The notes under the pieces: model-generated
The model's input: only the letters and a program-made list of their open reading frames with translations
The model's database searches: none
What the model was told of the DNA's origin: nothing
Shown: positions 7,377-14,850 of the stretch, piece by piece
How positions within the stretch are numbered: position 1 is the first letter of the stretch
Layout of the letters: every line of letters starts with the position of its first letter
NCBI GenBank assembly: GCA_002338605.1
Contig: DDIP01000052.1
Coordinates: forward strand, 1 to 15,212
DNA: 15,212 nucleotides
Source of the DNA: Proteobacteria bacterium UBA1847
GTDB taxonomy: Bacteria; Pseudomonadota; Gammaproteobacteria; Steroidobacterales; Woeseiaceae
Reading direction: 5' to 3'
Translations under genes and position numbers: made by a program

Positions 7377-7834
7377 AAGTAACCTTGATCCTTTCGCTGC
7401 TCAGTCTCCCTGCCCGTGCGGTCGACATTGCCGTACTCGACTGGCTGTCGGGATGCTGGTCTTACGATGGTCGGGAGCCTGGCTCTGGTGAAGTCTGGAT
7501 GCCGCCTGCCGGTGGAACAATGTTGGCGATGAGCCGGACCGTGAAGCAATCCAAGACGATTGCGTTCGAATTCATGCAGATCCTGACCGATGAATCAGGC
7601 TCATTGGTACTGGCTGCATCGCCTTCCGGACAAGCGACTGCAACTTTCAAGTTGATCGAAACCGGGGAGTATTCCGTAGTGTTCGAAAATCCGGATCACG
7701 ATTTTCCGCAACGCATACTCTATCGTCGGGATGATGACAGGCTTTCCGGGCGTGTTGAGGGTGTGTCGAACGGAAAGCCACTGGCAATAGAATTTCCGAT
7801 GACACGCGTCGACTGCGACGCCTTCGGGCTGTGA
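7364..7834 (+). CDS. DUF6265 family exported protein
   Basis: A 156-residue protein with a cleavable-looking signal peptide (hydrophobic LILSLLSL, cut near ARA-VD at residue 19). The mature part opens with LDWLSGCW and continues with EVWMPPAGGTMLAMSRTV and ENPDHDFPQRILYRR, segments I associate with DUF6265, a beta-rich lipocalin-like periplasmic family of unknown function. There is no lipobox Cys. Start could be GTG 7364, in a GTGA overlap with the cupin stop, or GTG 7373, which gives a more usual signal peptide beginning M-K-V-T-L. Its stop overlaps the next gene's start as GTGA. Confidence 0.85.
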   Translation: MRIVKVTLILSLLSLPARAVDIAVLDWLSGCWSYDGREPGSGEVWMPPAGGTMLAMSRTVKQSKTIAFEFMQILTDESGSLVLAASPSGQATATFKLIETGEYSVVFENPDHDFPQRILYRRDDDRLSGRVEGVSNGKPLAIEFPMTRVDCDAFGL

Positions 7835-8586
7835 GTTGGCGGCCGGCACTACTGCTGGCGGTGACATTGGGTGTGTCGATCTCTGTTCTGCTGGCCGAGC
7901 CGACAGCGCAGGACCCTGGCTACCATGATTTCGTTGATCGCAGGATGCTTCTTGGCATCCCCAATTTCTTCAATGTTGTGTCAAACCTGCCTTTTTTAAT
8001 CGTTGGCGTATACGGCGGATGAACGATCAGCCGCTATCCCGAGACAGTAAACCCGTCTACTGTCAACGCGTGGAGAGTATTTTTTGTATCCCTGATCCTC
8101 ACGACCGTTGGCTCCGGCTACTTTCACTGGCAGCCAAATAACGCTTCGCTGGTGTGGGATCGTATTCCGATGACAATGGCATTCATGAGTCTTGTCGCCA
8201 TTGTCATCTCCGAGTACTTCTCCGCAGCTGTGGGCAGGAAACTGCTATTGCCGCTGCTGCTGGCGGGGGTGAGCACTGTCATCTACTGGGCCTGGACCGA
8301 GTCGCTTGCCGCGGGTGACCTCAGACCGTATGCCATCGTCCAGTTTCTTCCCATGTTATTGATTCCTATTGTTATTACGATCTATCGCGCGCGCAGCGAT
8401 CTCGGCCGATATCTGTGGTGGATGATCGGTTTCTACGCGTCTGCCAAGCTGTTCGAATGGGTGGATATCAGTTTGTATGAATTCGGTAATCTGATTAGTG
8501 GGCACTCGATCAAGCACCTGATCGCATCACTTGCACCCTTGAGCCTTGTCTTCGGTCTGATGAAACGGCGCGAGCGCCTTCGCTAG
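7831..8586 (+). pseudogene. Alkaline-ceramidase-like membrane hydrolase interrupted by an in-frame TGA
   Basis: Two open segments in the same frame (7831-8019 and 8023-8586) together encode a 251-residue polytopic membrane protein of the alkaline ceramidase/phytoceramidase type, which cleaves amides of sphingoid lipids. The first part has a signal-anchor helix and PNFFNVVSNLPFL (about 44-56). After the TGA at 8020-8022 come S95, H99 and D110 in GSGYFHWQPNNASLVWDRIP, and H225 and H229 in SGHSIKHLI. Their spacing (S, +4 H, +11 D; H-x3-H) equals the Zn and catalytic set of human ACER3. All catalytic residues lie downstream of the stop, so the 63-residue product before it would be inactive. A GTG at 8152 would miss S95 and H99. 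It may be a recent nonsense mutation, a base-call error or, less likely, readthrough. Start is GTG 7831, overlapping DUF6265 as GTGA. Confidence 0.82.
8043..8064 (+). other. Perfect 7-bp inverted repeat 20 nt after the in-frame TGA
   Basis: GACAGTA (8043-8049) and TACTGTC (8058-8064) form a perfect stem with the 8-nt loop AACCCGTC. It lies inside the ceramidase-like coding region, 20 nt after the premature TGA. It could be a chance stem or an RNA structure affecting termination. The loop does not show the paired G and U features expected of a bacterial SECIS element at its start. Confidence 0.3.
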
Positions 8587-8662
8587 AAACCAGCCCTTCG
8601 TGGCGTTACCATGCGTCCGCCGCATTCCACGGCAACTGAGTCTTGAATAAGGATTTGCACGA

Positions 8663-9559
8663 ATGACAACCGCAAAACGAATCGATGGCAAGGCAAAAGC
8701 GGCAGAGCTTGCTCAATCCATTACTGTGGAGACTGCAGCGCTGCTCGCCGAGCATGGTATAAAGCCCGGCCTCGCGGTTGTAATCATCGGCGAAGATCCG
8801 GCGAGCCAGGTCTACGTGCGCAACAAGAAGCGCACGGCTGAATCCTGTGGATTTCACTCGGTACAACACACGCTGGAAGCCGACGTGTTGCAAGCGGATG
8901 TCCTGACACTGATCGATGATCTGAATGCCGACAAGTCGATTCACGGCATTCTCGTGCAGTTGCCCTTGCCCGGTCACCTCGATGAACAGAGAATTACGCA
9001 GGCTATCGACCCGTCGAAAGATGTCGATGGATTCCACTTCATTAACATCGGCAAATTGACTGCCGGTCTCACAGATGACGCGTTTGTGCCTTGCACACCA
9101 GCCGGCTGCATGCTGATGATTCAGGATGAAATGGGCAGCGATCTTTCGGGTAAGAACGCCGTGGTCATCGGCCGCTCGAATATTGTCGGCAAACCAATGG
9201 CCTCCTTGTTGTTACAGGCTAACGCTACCGTGACGATTACCCACAGTCGGACGAAAAACCTGGCCCGTGTGGTCGCCGGTGCCGACATTGTGGTCGCTGC
9301 CGTCGGTCGACCTGAGATGGTGAAGAGGGACTGGGTGAAGCCCGGTGCCGTCGTCATCGATGTTGGTATTAATCGCGTTGAAAAGACGGTCGATGGCGAA
9401 AAGAAAATGGGCCTGACCGGCGATGTCGACTATAACGACGTGAGCTCGGTCGCCAGTGCAATTACGCCGGTCCCTGGGGGCGTCGGACCCATGACAATCA
9501 CGATGTTGATGGCCAACACGCTTCGTTCGGCACGCCTGGCGGCCGGACTCGAAGGCTAG
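8663..9559 (+). CDS. folD: Bifunctional methylenetetrahydrofolate dehydrogenase / methenyltetrahydrofolate cyclohydrolase
   Basis: FolD (298 residues) interconverts 5,10-methylene-THF, 5,10-methenyl-THF and 10-formyl-THF in the cytoplasm using NADP+, supplying one-carbon units for purines and formyl-methionine. Signatures are YVRNK with catalytic Lys (K55), ILVQLPLP (Q99), DVDGF (D122), PCTPAG, the nucleotide-binding [16 protein letters not shown] and [19 protein letters not shown]. Length matches the family. ATG 8663 is preceded by AAGGA (about 8649-8653). The promoter is probably in the 76-nt gap after the ceramidase-like gene; that gap also contains a weak nested inverted repeat (CGTGG/CCACG around ATGCG/CGCAT, 8599-8631). 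mtnA begins 7 nt after the stop. Confidence 0.98.
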   Translation: MTTAKRIDGKAKAAELAQSITVETAALLAEHGIKPGLAVVIIGEDPASQVYVRNKKRTAESCGFHSVQHTLEADVLQADVLTLIDDLNADKSIHGILVQLPLPGHLDEQRITQAIDPSKDVDGFHFINIGKLTAGLTDDAFVPCTPAGCMLMIQDEMGSDLSGKNAVVIGRSNIVGKPMASLLLQANATVTITHSRTKNLARVVAGADIVVAAVGRPEMVKRDWVKPGAVVIDVGINRVEKTVDGEKKMGLTGDVDYNDVSSVASAITPVPGGVGPMTITMLMANTLRSARLAAGLEG

Positions 9560-9566
9560 CCGGCCG

Positions 9567-10673
9567 ATGCTGCCGGGAAAACCCGAGGATTTTCGAACCA
9601 TATGGCTGAGTCCGGATGATGAGGCGATTGTGCAGATCATCGACCAGCGCTTGCTGCCGCACGACTATCGGATTCATGATCTCAGATCGTGGCAGGATGG
9701 TGTCGTCGCCATTGCGGAAATGTATGTGCGCGGCGCGCCACTGATCGGTGCGACGGCGGCGTGGAGCCTCTATCTTGCAGCCCTGAACAGTGCCGGTAAC
9801 CCGGCCGAAATTCATGCCGCCGCAGACGCGCTGCTGAAATCACGCCCAACTGCCGTCAATTTGCGCTGGGCCGTCGAGCGCGTCTTGTCGCGCCTCACAA
9901 CGGCAGAGAAAAGTGCCGACATCACGCGCCTGGCGCGGCTGGAAGCTGAAAATATTTGCGATGAGGATATCGAGATCAGCCGCGGCATCGGCAACCATGG
10001 CCTGGAACTGATCGAGGCGATCGCGGCAGGCAAAAACGGCGGGGTCGTAAATGTACTAACGCACTGCAACGCGGGATCGCTCGCGACAATCAACTGGGGA
10101 ACGGCAACCGCACCGATCTATTTCGCGCACCAGAAAGGCATCAAGATCCACGTATGGGTGGATGAAACCCGGCCACGAAACCAGGGATCACAGTTGACGG
10201 CCTGGGAGCTGGCGGCAAACAAAGTGCCGCATACCCTGATCGTCGACAACGCCGGCGGTCACCTTATGCAACATGGCATGGTTGACGTTGTGATTACCGG
10301 GACTGACCGCACGACGCGTTGCGGCGACGTCGCTAACAAGATCGGCACCTACCTGAAAGCGCTCGCGGCGTTCGATAACCGGATTCCATTCTACGTCGCA
10401 CTGCCGTCAACGACGATCGACTGGAACAGTCGGGACGGCATTGCTGAAATCCCGATCGAAGAACGTGATCCGGGCGAAGTCATCAACGTTTACGGCATCG
10501 CCGATGGCAAAGCGACATCGGTGCGAACAACAGGCCCGGACACTGCGGTCAGCAACTATGCCTTCGATGTAACGCCGGCCCGGCTCGTAACCGGATTGAT
10601 CACAGAGCGCGGCGTCTGTGCGCCAAGCGAGGACGGCTTGCTGTCGCTGTTTCCGGATATGCAATCAACGTGA
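9567..10673 (+). CDS. mtnA: S-methyl-5-thioribose-1-phosphate isomerase
   Basis: MtnA (368 residues) isomerises 5-methylthioribose-1-phosphate, and in many bacteria 5-deoxyribose-1-phosphate, to the ribulose-1-phosphate form in the methionine/5'-deoxyadenosine salvage route. Visible signatures are EMYVRGAPLIGATAAW (about 51-66), ILTHCNAGSLATINWGTA with catalytic Cys167, DETRPRNQGSQLTAWEL, and TGTDRTTRCGDVANKIGTY with catalytic Asp247. The usual G-A-D-R-I-A-A-N-G segment is changed to G-T-D-R-T-T-R-C-G, but Asp and the GDVANKIGTY helix are kept. It lies 7 nt after folD and overlaps the next gene by 4 bp (GTGA). No mtnK, mtnP, mtnC or mtnD is in the window. Confidence 0.95.
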   Translation: MLPGKPEDFRTIWLSPDDEAIVQIIDQRLLPHDYRIHDLRSWQDGVVAIAEMYVRGAPLIGATAAWSLYLAALNSAGNPAEIHAAADALLKSRPTAVNLRWAVERVLSRLTTAEKSADITRLARLEAENICDEDIEISRGIGNHGLELIEAIAAGKNGGVVNVLTHCNAGSLATINWGTATAPIYFAHQKGIKIHVWVDETRPRNQGSQLTAWELAANKVPHTLIVDNAGGHLMQHGMVDVVITGTDRTTRCGDVANKIGTYLKALAAFDNRIPFYVALPSTTIDWNSRDGIAEIPIEERDPGEVINVYGIADGKATSVRTTGPDTAVSNYAFDVTPARLVTGLITERGVCAPSEDGLLSLFPDMQST

Positions 10674-11272
10674 CAATCGATGAAGGTTACATCAAGTATC
10701 GCAGCCACTGGTCCGCGGGCCCGGCACCAAGCATCGAAGCGGCGCGGCAACTGGACAACTCGCGGCACCTCTTATTTGCGGCGGGCCTGATTGGCTGCTA
10801 CCCAGACTTGGGCATCGGTTTCGGCAATATCAGCATACGCTTCGGCGCCCCCGGTCAGTTCCTGATTTCCGGTACTCAAACTGGATCCTTGGAACGCACG
10901 AATGAGGAGCATTATGCGCTGGTGACCAGTTACGACATTGCGCGTAATGAAGTCTTCTGCACCGGGCCGGTGCAGGCATCGTCTGAGGCACTGACACATG
11001 CAGCGATCTACGAACTGAATGTCGACATTGCGGCTGTCGTACATGTCCACAGTAAACCTCTTTGGGACAAGCACCTGGACAGGCTTCCAACCACGCGCAG
11101 TGAGATCGCTTACGGCACCCCCGGGATGGCGTTCGAATTTCGACGGCTCTACGAGACAAGCACGTTCAGGTCAGATGGCCTCGCCGTAATGGGTGGGCAC
11201 GAGGAAGGTCTGATCAGCATTGGCGGATCGCTGCAACAGGCGACCGCCAAAGTTCTGGCTTTGCTCGACTGA
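10670..11272 (+). CDS. Class II aldolase/adducin family protein (MtnB- or Ald2-like)
   Basis: A 200-residue zinc-dependent aldolase-family protein. GNIS (52-55) and SGTQTG (67-72) form the phosphate-binding loops, E106 in ASSEALTHAAIYE is the catalytic-type acid, and HVH (H125, H127) with H177 in GGHEEG make up the zinc site. The family includes fuculose-1-P aldolase, ribulose-5-P 4-epimerase, MtnB dehydratase and the Ald2 aldolase of the DHAP shunt. Because its GTG overlaps the mtnA stop (GTGA), the likely substrate is the MtnA product: dehydration would continue methionine salvage, whereas aldol cleavage would give DHAP plus an aldehyde. The sequence alone does not decide between the two. 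No downstream MtnC/MtnD genes are present, which leans to cleavage. Confidence 0.85.
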   Translation: MTIDEGYIKYRSHWSAGPAPSIEAARQLDNSRHLLFAAGLIGCYPDLGIGFGNISIRFGAPGQFLISGTQTGSLERTNEEHYALVTSYDIARNEVFCTGPVQASSEALTHAAIYELNVDIAAVVHVHSKPLWDKHLDRLPTTRSEIAYGTPGMAFEFRRLYETSTFRSDGLAVMGGHEEGLISIGGSLQQATAKVLALLD

Positions 11273-11353
11273 AACCTTGCAGAGAACAGGGGGATACGTC
11301 AGCTCTTTTATTGCTGATTGAATTCAAGCAACCGATATCTCCGCATCGTCAGG

Positions 11354-11359
11354 TATAGT
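11354..11359 (+). promoter_or_regulatory. Weak -10-like box upstream of the TMTC-like gene
   Basis: TATAGT (5 of 6 to consensus) lies about 40 nt before the TTG start of the glycosyltransferase gene. No -35 is evident at the usual spacing. A 10-bp palindrome TTGAATTCAA at 11318-11327, flanked by TTGC and GCAA, lies 26 nt upstream and could be a regulator site. Confidence 0.25.
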
Positions 11360-11399
11360 TCTGCAATCCCTACGAAATCGGCCTGGTACCTGGAGCGTT

Positions 11400-13325
11400 T
11401 TGCAAACCCTGTCAGTTCCATCACACGAGCATCGTCGCCACTACCTGGGCCTGGTTTTCGGGCTACTGGCAGCCTTCTCGCTGACCGCGATTTGCTACTG
11501 GCCGTCACTCGATGGCCCGTTTCTGTTCGATGACATTCCCAATCTCGAGCCGATGGGTGAACGAGGTGGGCTGATCGCGGCGGAACAATACCTTGAGTTT
11601 ATCGCAACGCCGCGATCCGGCCCGCTGGGACGCCCGCTCAGCCTTGCGAGCTTTACCCTGAACGCCAGCACCTGGCCGACCGATCCGAGACCCTTTCGAA
11701 TAACCAACCTGGTCATACACCTCGTGAATGGAATGCTTATTTTCCTTTTCACCAGGCGCATTTTCTCGATATATCAACACCCGCTGACTGCCGACAAGCT
11801 GGCGCTCATGTGCACCGCAATGTGGTTATTGCATCCTTTGCTTGTCTCGACAACCGCCTACATTGTTCAGCGCATGACAATGCTCTGCACGCTGTTCACG
11901 CTGGCAGGTCTGCGTTGCTACCTGCGAGGCCGGAGTCAGTTACCGAGATTTCCTTTCCGGGGCTGGCTGTGGATCATTGGCGGAATGAGCGGATTCGGAT
12001 TGCTCGCCTTGCTGAGCAAAGAAAGCGCCATTTTGCTTCCCCTCTATGCCCTGACTATCGAACTGACTGTGTTTGGCTCAATAAAGACCAACTCGCGTCA
12101 TCGAACCTGGCTGCTGGCAATGCTTGTCATCCCCTTGGTTGTCAGCATTTCCGTTGTGGTCGCCGGTTGGGACAGCATCTCGTCAGGCTTCGAGTTCCGT
12201 TCTTTTACGCTTGCCGAACGCCTGATGACGGAAGCTGTGGTCGTGGTCGATTACCTGGGCCAGATTGTTGCACCGCGACTTTCGGGACTTGGCATTATCC
12301 ACGATGACTACCCGGTCTCTACGGGGCTGATGCAGCCTGCTTCTACGCTGATCAGTTTGCTCATAATCGTTTCGCTTGCCGGGCTTGCAATTGCGGCACG
12401 CAAGACGCTTCCTCTCGTCAGCCTGGGCGTACTGTGGTTTTTTGCCGGCCATAGTCTCGAGGCGGGTCCATTCCCACTGGAACTTTATTTCGAACACCGT
12501 AATTACTTGCCGTTGCTTGGACCGCTGATTGTCGCCGCGGCACTACTGCAGCTCGTCAAACACAAAATGCAGCGGGTTTTGTTGTTTGGCGTCGCGCTGT
12601 TTATTGCCGTCGAAAGCCTGATGACCTGGCAAAGCGCCGCCACGTGGGGAAGTGAATCCCGTTTCATGCGTACTGCACTGATCGAACACCCGAACTCACT
12701 GCGCGCGCAACAGTTCTATGTCAATCAACTCATTGTATCGGGCCACTATAGTGAGGCCTTGTCGGCCCAGGAACGACTGGCTCTGAAAATGCCCGACCAC
12801 ACATCAACTCTAATAAGCATCCTCAACCTGCGATGCCTCCTCAGCACTTTGACCACTCAGCAAGTTGATGGACTTTTGCAGAAACTCTCCAGCAGCAGTC
12901 ATGACCTGCAAATTATCACCTACCTGCCAGTGCTTACGAATAACGCCTTTGCGCGGACTTGCCCGGCATTTGGCCCCGATGAATTGCATGCCGTATTTGA
13001 TGGTCTGTTGGGTAACCCGAAAATCACAGCCAACGATATAGCGTCGGGTGCAATTCTTTATAACAAGGGCATTGCCTACGCCAAATCCGGCGACCTTGAT
13101 CGGGCGCTTTTGCAGCTTGATCATTCGTACGAGGTGAATCCACTGATCGATATTCCGATCCAGCAAACAGTCTGGCTGCTCGAGGCGAAAAGACCGGATG
13201 ATGCAGAGCAGTACCTGTCACTCGCACGGCAACATGGCCACAAACAAATTGTGAGACGCAGCTATCGGGATTCCGCATTTGAACAACTTCAGAAAGAAAT
13301 CGATCGACAACGTTCCAGGCAGTAG
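11400..13325 (+). CDS. TMTC-like GT-C glycosyltransferase with C-terminal TPR repeats
   Basis: A 641-residue polytopic protein resembling eukaryotic TMTC O-mannosyltransferases and their bacterial relatives. After the first membrane helix (16-34) comes FLFDDIPN with the paired acidic residues D44 and D45 expected on the first extracytoplasmic loop of GT-C enzymes. Further landmarks are HPLLVSTTAYIVQRMTMLC, LLSKESAILLPLYAL and the YFEHRNYLPLLGP segment; about eight to ten hydrophobic helices extend to about residue 410. The C-terminal third is soluble and helical, with TPR-like units such as YNKGIAYAKSGDLDRALLQLD. It probably transfers a sugar from a polyprenyl-phosphate donor to an exported protein; the acceptor is unknown and no pilin gene is nearby. 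Start TTG 11400 follows GGAG (11391-11394). Confidence 0.85.
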   Translation: MQTLSVPSHEHRRHYLGLVFGLLAAFSLTAICYWPSLDGPFLFDDIPNLEPMGERGGLIAAEQYLEFIATPRSGPLGRPLSLASFTLNASTWPTDPRPFRITNLVIHLVNGMLIFLFTRRIFSIYQHPLTADKLALMCTAMWLLHPLLVSTTAYIVQRMTMLCTLFTLAGLRCYLRGRSQLPRFPFRGWLWIIGGMSGFGLLALLSKESAILLPLYALTIELTVFGSIKTNSRHRTWLLAMLVIPLVVSISVVVAGWDSISSGFEFRSFTLAERLMTEAVVVVDYLGQIVAPRLSGLGIIHDDYPVSTGLMQPASTLISLLIIVSLAGLAIAARKTLPLVSLGVLWFFAGHSLEAGPFPLELYFEHRNYLPLLGPLIVAAALLQLVKHKMQRVLLFGVALFIAVESLMTWQSAATWGSESRFMRTALIEHPNSLRAQQFYVNQLIVSGHYSEALSAQERLALKMPDHTSTLISILNLRCLLSTLTTQQVDGLLQKLSSSSHDLQIITYLPVLTNNAFARTCPAFGPDELHAVFDGLLGNPKITANDIASGAILYNKGIAYAKSGDLDRALLQLDHSYEVNPLIDIPIQQTVWLLEAKRPDDAEQYLSLARQHGHKQIVRRSYRDSAFEQLQKEIDRQRSRQ

Positions 13326-13345
13326 CAAAAGATTGACCATGCTCA

Positions 13346-13374
13346 TTGCATGTACTTGATTCTCACCTTATTCT
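13346..13374 (+). promoter_or_regulatory. Possible promoter of the TerB-like gene
   Basis: TTGCAT (13346-13351) and TATTCT (13369-13374) are separated by 17 nt within the 93-nt gap before the TerB-like gene. Both are only partial matches to the sigma70 consensus. Confidence 0.3.
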
Positions 13375-13418
13375 GCTTCCCGGTTCAATGACGATTCCTT
13401 CTCCGACGAGGGTCGAAT

Positions 13419-13943
13419 ATGCACATAATAATCGGGGTTCTGACCGGCCTGGTCACCATTTTCTATTTGCTCGATCGCCTGGGAATTGATATCGGTGGCC
13501 TGAATCCGTTCTACTGGCGTCGCCGTCGCGCATGGGCGAAGAAATATCAGGGCGATCCGATCTACTCGATCGAAGACCCGATGCATGTTGCGGCTGTGCT
13601 GATTGTTGGCGCGGCGAAACTGGACGGCGACCTGACCGCTGAATCGAAAAAGGCGGCACTACTACAATTCAAATCCCGGTTTTCTCTTGAAACCAGCGGC
13701 GCTTCCGAATTGCTGGGGTCGGCCGCGCACCTGCTTGGTTCGCCACAGGTCATCGACAAACAATTAAGCGGCGTCATCGAAAAGAACCACGGCAGATTTT
13801 CCAAAGAGCAAGCTGAGTCGATGATCGAAATGATGACTGAGGTTGCTGCGGCCGACGGCGAGCTCAGCCCCAGGCAAAAAGAATTCATCGATGCATTGCG
13901 TAGTCACTACCTGGCGGCTGACGAAGAGCAAGGTACCTGGTAG
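13419..13943 (+). CDS. TerB-like (tellurite resistance/DjlA-N type) membrane-anchored protein
   Basis: A 174-residue protein with an N-terminal membrane helix (about residues 2-24) followed by basic residues (WRRRRAWAKK), placing the domain in the cytoplasm. The soluble part (about 45-170) is all-helical and carries the two acidic turns characteristic of TerB: AAKLDGDLTAESKKAAL and AAADGELSPRQKEFID. Family members link to tellurite/stress responses and DnaJ-like co-chaperones, but the specific role here is unknown and no other ter genes are present. ATG 13419 follows a GAGGG site (about 13408-13412). It ends 5 bp from the end of the convergent TonB-domain gene. Confidence 0.83.
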   Translation: MHIIIGVLTGLVTIFYLLDRLGIDIGGLNPFYWRRRRAWAKKYQGDPIYSIEDPMHVAAVLIVGAAKLDGDLTAESKKAALLQFKSRFSLETSGASELLGSAAHLLGSPQVIDKQLSGVIEKNHGRFSKEQAESMIEMMTEVAAADGELSPRQKEFIDALRSHYLAADEEQGTW

Positions 13944-13958
13944 GTACCCTAGCTTCGT
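13921..13958. terminator. Possible bidirectional terminator hairpin between convergent genes
   Basis: GGTACC at 13932-13937 and again at 13943-13948 pair around a 5-nt loop, and ACGAAG (13921-13926) pairs with CTTCGT (13953-13958) outside a small internal loop. The element spans both stop codons of the convergent genes. There is no clear T-tract on either side. Confidence 0.35.
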
Positions 13959-14320
13959 TCAACGGGCTGAAGCTCGAAGACGAACGTTCGGCAGGACTTG
14001 ATCGCTTGCAATGCCTGATCGTCATCCAATGGCCTGAAAGTTGAAGCTTTCACCGCCTGGATCGATGGTCGTTCAAAAATTCGATGAGTGCTCCGACGCA
14101 CCGCAACGCGACGTGTACGACCAGCACGGTCGATATCAAAGCAAACCTGCACCTCGCCTTCGATACGATCGCGCCTCGCCTTCTCGGGATAAGCGGGCAC
14201 GACGGTTTGCAGCGGTGTTCGATCGGTGTCGCTGTCAATAATGCGTGCCCTGTCAGTGTCGGCGCTTTCGCCCAGGACCGACATACCTGTCAGGAGCACC
14301 AGCAGGGCAAGCGAATGCAC
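13949..14320 (-). CDS. Periplasmic TonB C-terminal-domain protein
   Basis: A 123-residue protein with a short N-terminal signal or anchor (about residues 2-17) and a TonB C-terminal domain. PAYPEKARRDRIEGEVQVCFDID (in two parts, about 40-63), the paired basic segment, FERPSIQAVKASTFRP and a C-terminal FVFEL strand are the family hallmarks. It lacks the long Pro-rich periplasmic spacer of full TonB, so it is unlikely to span to outer-membrane receptors. The role is unclear. GTG at 14320 overlaps the upstream stop by one base (TAGTG), so it is co-translated with the TPR gene. Confidence 0.85.
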   Translation of the reverse strand: MHSLALLVLLTGMSVLGESADTDRARIIDSDTDRTPLQTVVPAYPEKARRDRIEGEVQVCFDIDRAGRTRRVAVRRSTHRIFERPSIQAVKASTFRPLDDDQALQAIKSCRTFVFELQPVERS

Positions 14321-14841
14321 TAGTTTTCGTCTCTCGCGTCCGGGGCTGTACTGCCACGGCGGTCGTCTATCGTGATGTGTTCGCGAACCGGCTCGACCTG
14401 ATCGAGATACATGCCCTTCACTTCTTTCAGGTTCTCAGATCTCGGATTCAGCTCCTGCCCTCGCCTGATGTCCGCTTCGGATTCCTCGAAACGCCCTAAT
14501 CGCAAATAGACGATGGCTCGATTGTTGTACGTCCGCCAGTGATTTGGGTCGCGCGCGATGACCCAGTCGCAATGCTCCAGTGCGGTTTCGAATTGCGACA
14601 TCATCAGAAAACCCGCGCATAAATTCGCGTGGCCGATCTTCTCCTCTCGAGCGTTTGCCGCCGTCTTGAGGCCCTGTAGCGTCAGCCGAACACCGTCCTT
14701 CGCATCGCCCGTTTTGAGTTTGTTGGCACCTTCATACAGGAAAATGTTGCTTGGCCCCAGGACGGTCTTGCTGGTTACGTCGTCATCCGCCTGTACGGCA
14801 GCCCATGCCAACCCCAGTATCGTGAGCGTGGTCAGGCGCAT
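14320..14841 (-). CDS. Exported TPR-repeat protein
   Basis: A 173-residue protein with a signal peptide (MRLTTLTILGLAWAAVQA, cut before DDD) and two to three TPR units, including FLMMSQFETALEHCDWVIAR and NNRAIVYLRLGRFEESEADI. TPR domains mediate protein contacts, here in the periplasm. The chosen ATG at 14841 has AGGA (14849-14852) 7 nt upstream; a GTG two codons earlier would be too close to it. The gene starts 9 nt after the dienelactone hydrolase stop and overlaps the TonB-domain gene, so the three probably form one operon. Confidence 0.88.
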   Translation of the reverse strand: MRLTTLTILGLAWAAVQADDDVTSKTVLGPSNIFLYEGANKLKTGDAKDGVRLTLQGLKTAANAREEKIGHANLCAGFLMMSQFETALEHCDWVIARDPNHWRTYNNRAIVYLRLGRFEESEADIRRGQELNPRSENLKEVKGMYLDQVEPVREHITIDDRRGSTAPDARDEN

Positions 14842-14850
14842 GGACACGTC

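Noticed and set aside
8020..8022. TGA as a selenocysteine codon
   Set aside because: The position is not catalytic in the family and the downstream loop lacks convincing SECIS features; kept only as a low-interest check.
8152..8586. A separate gene starting at GTG 8152
   Set aside because: It is in the same frame as 7831-8019 and lacks S95 and H99 of the ceramidase core; it is the remainder of the interrupted gene.
8599..8631. Nested inverted repeat before folD as a riboswitch or terminator
   Set aside because: The stems are 5 bp with uneven internal loops, no T-tract follows, and no known riboswitch core is recognisable.
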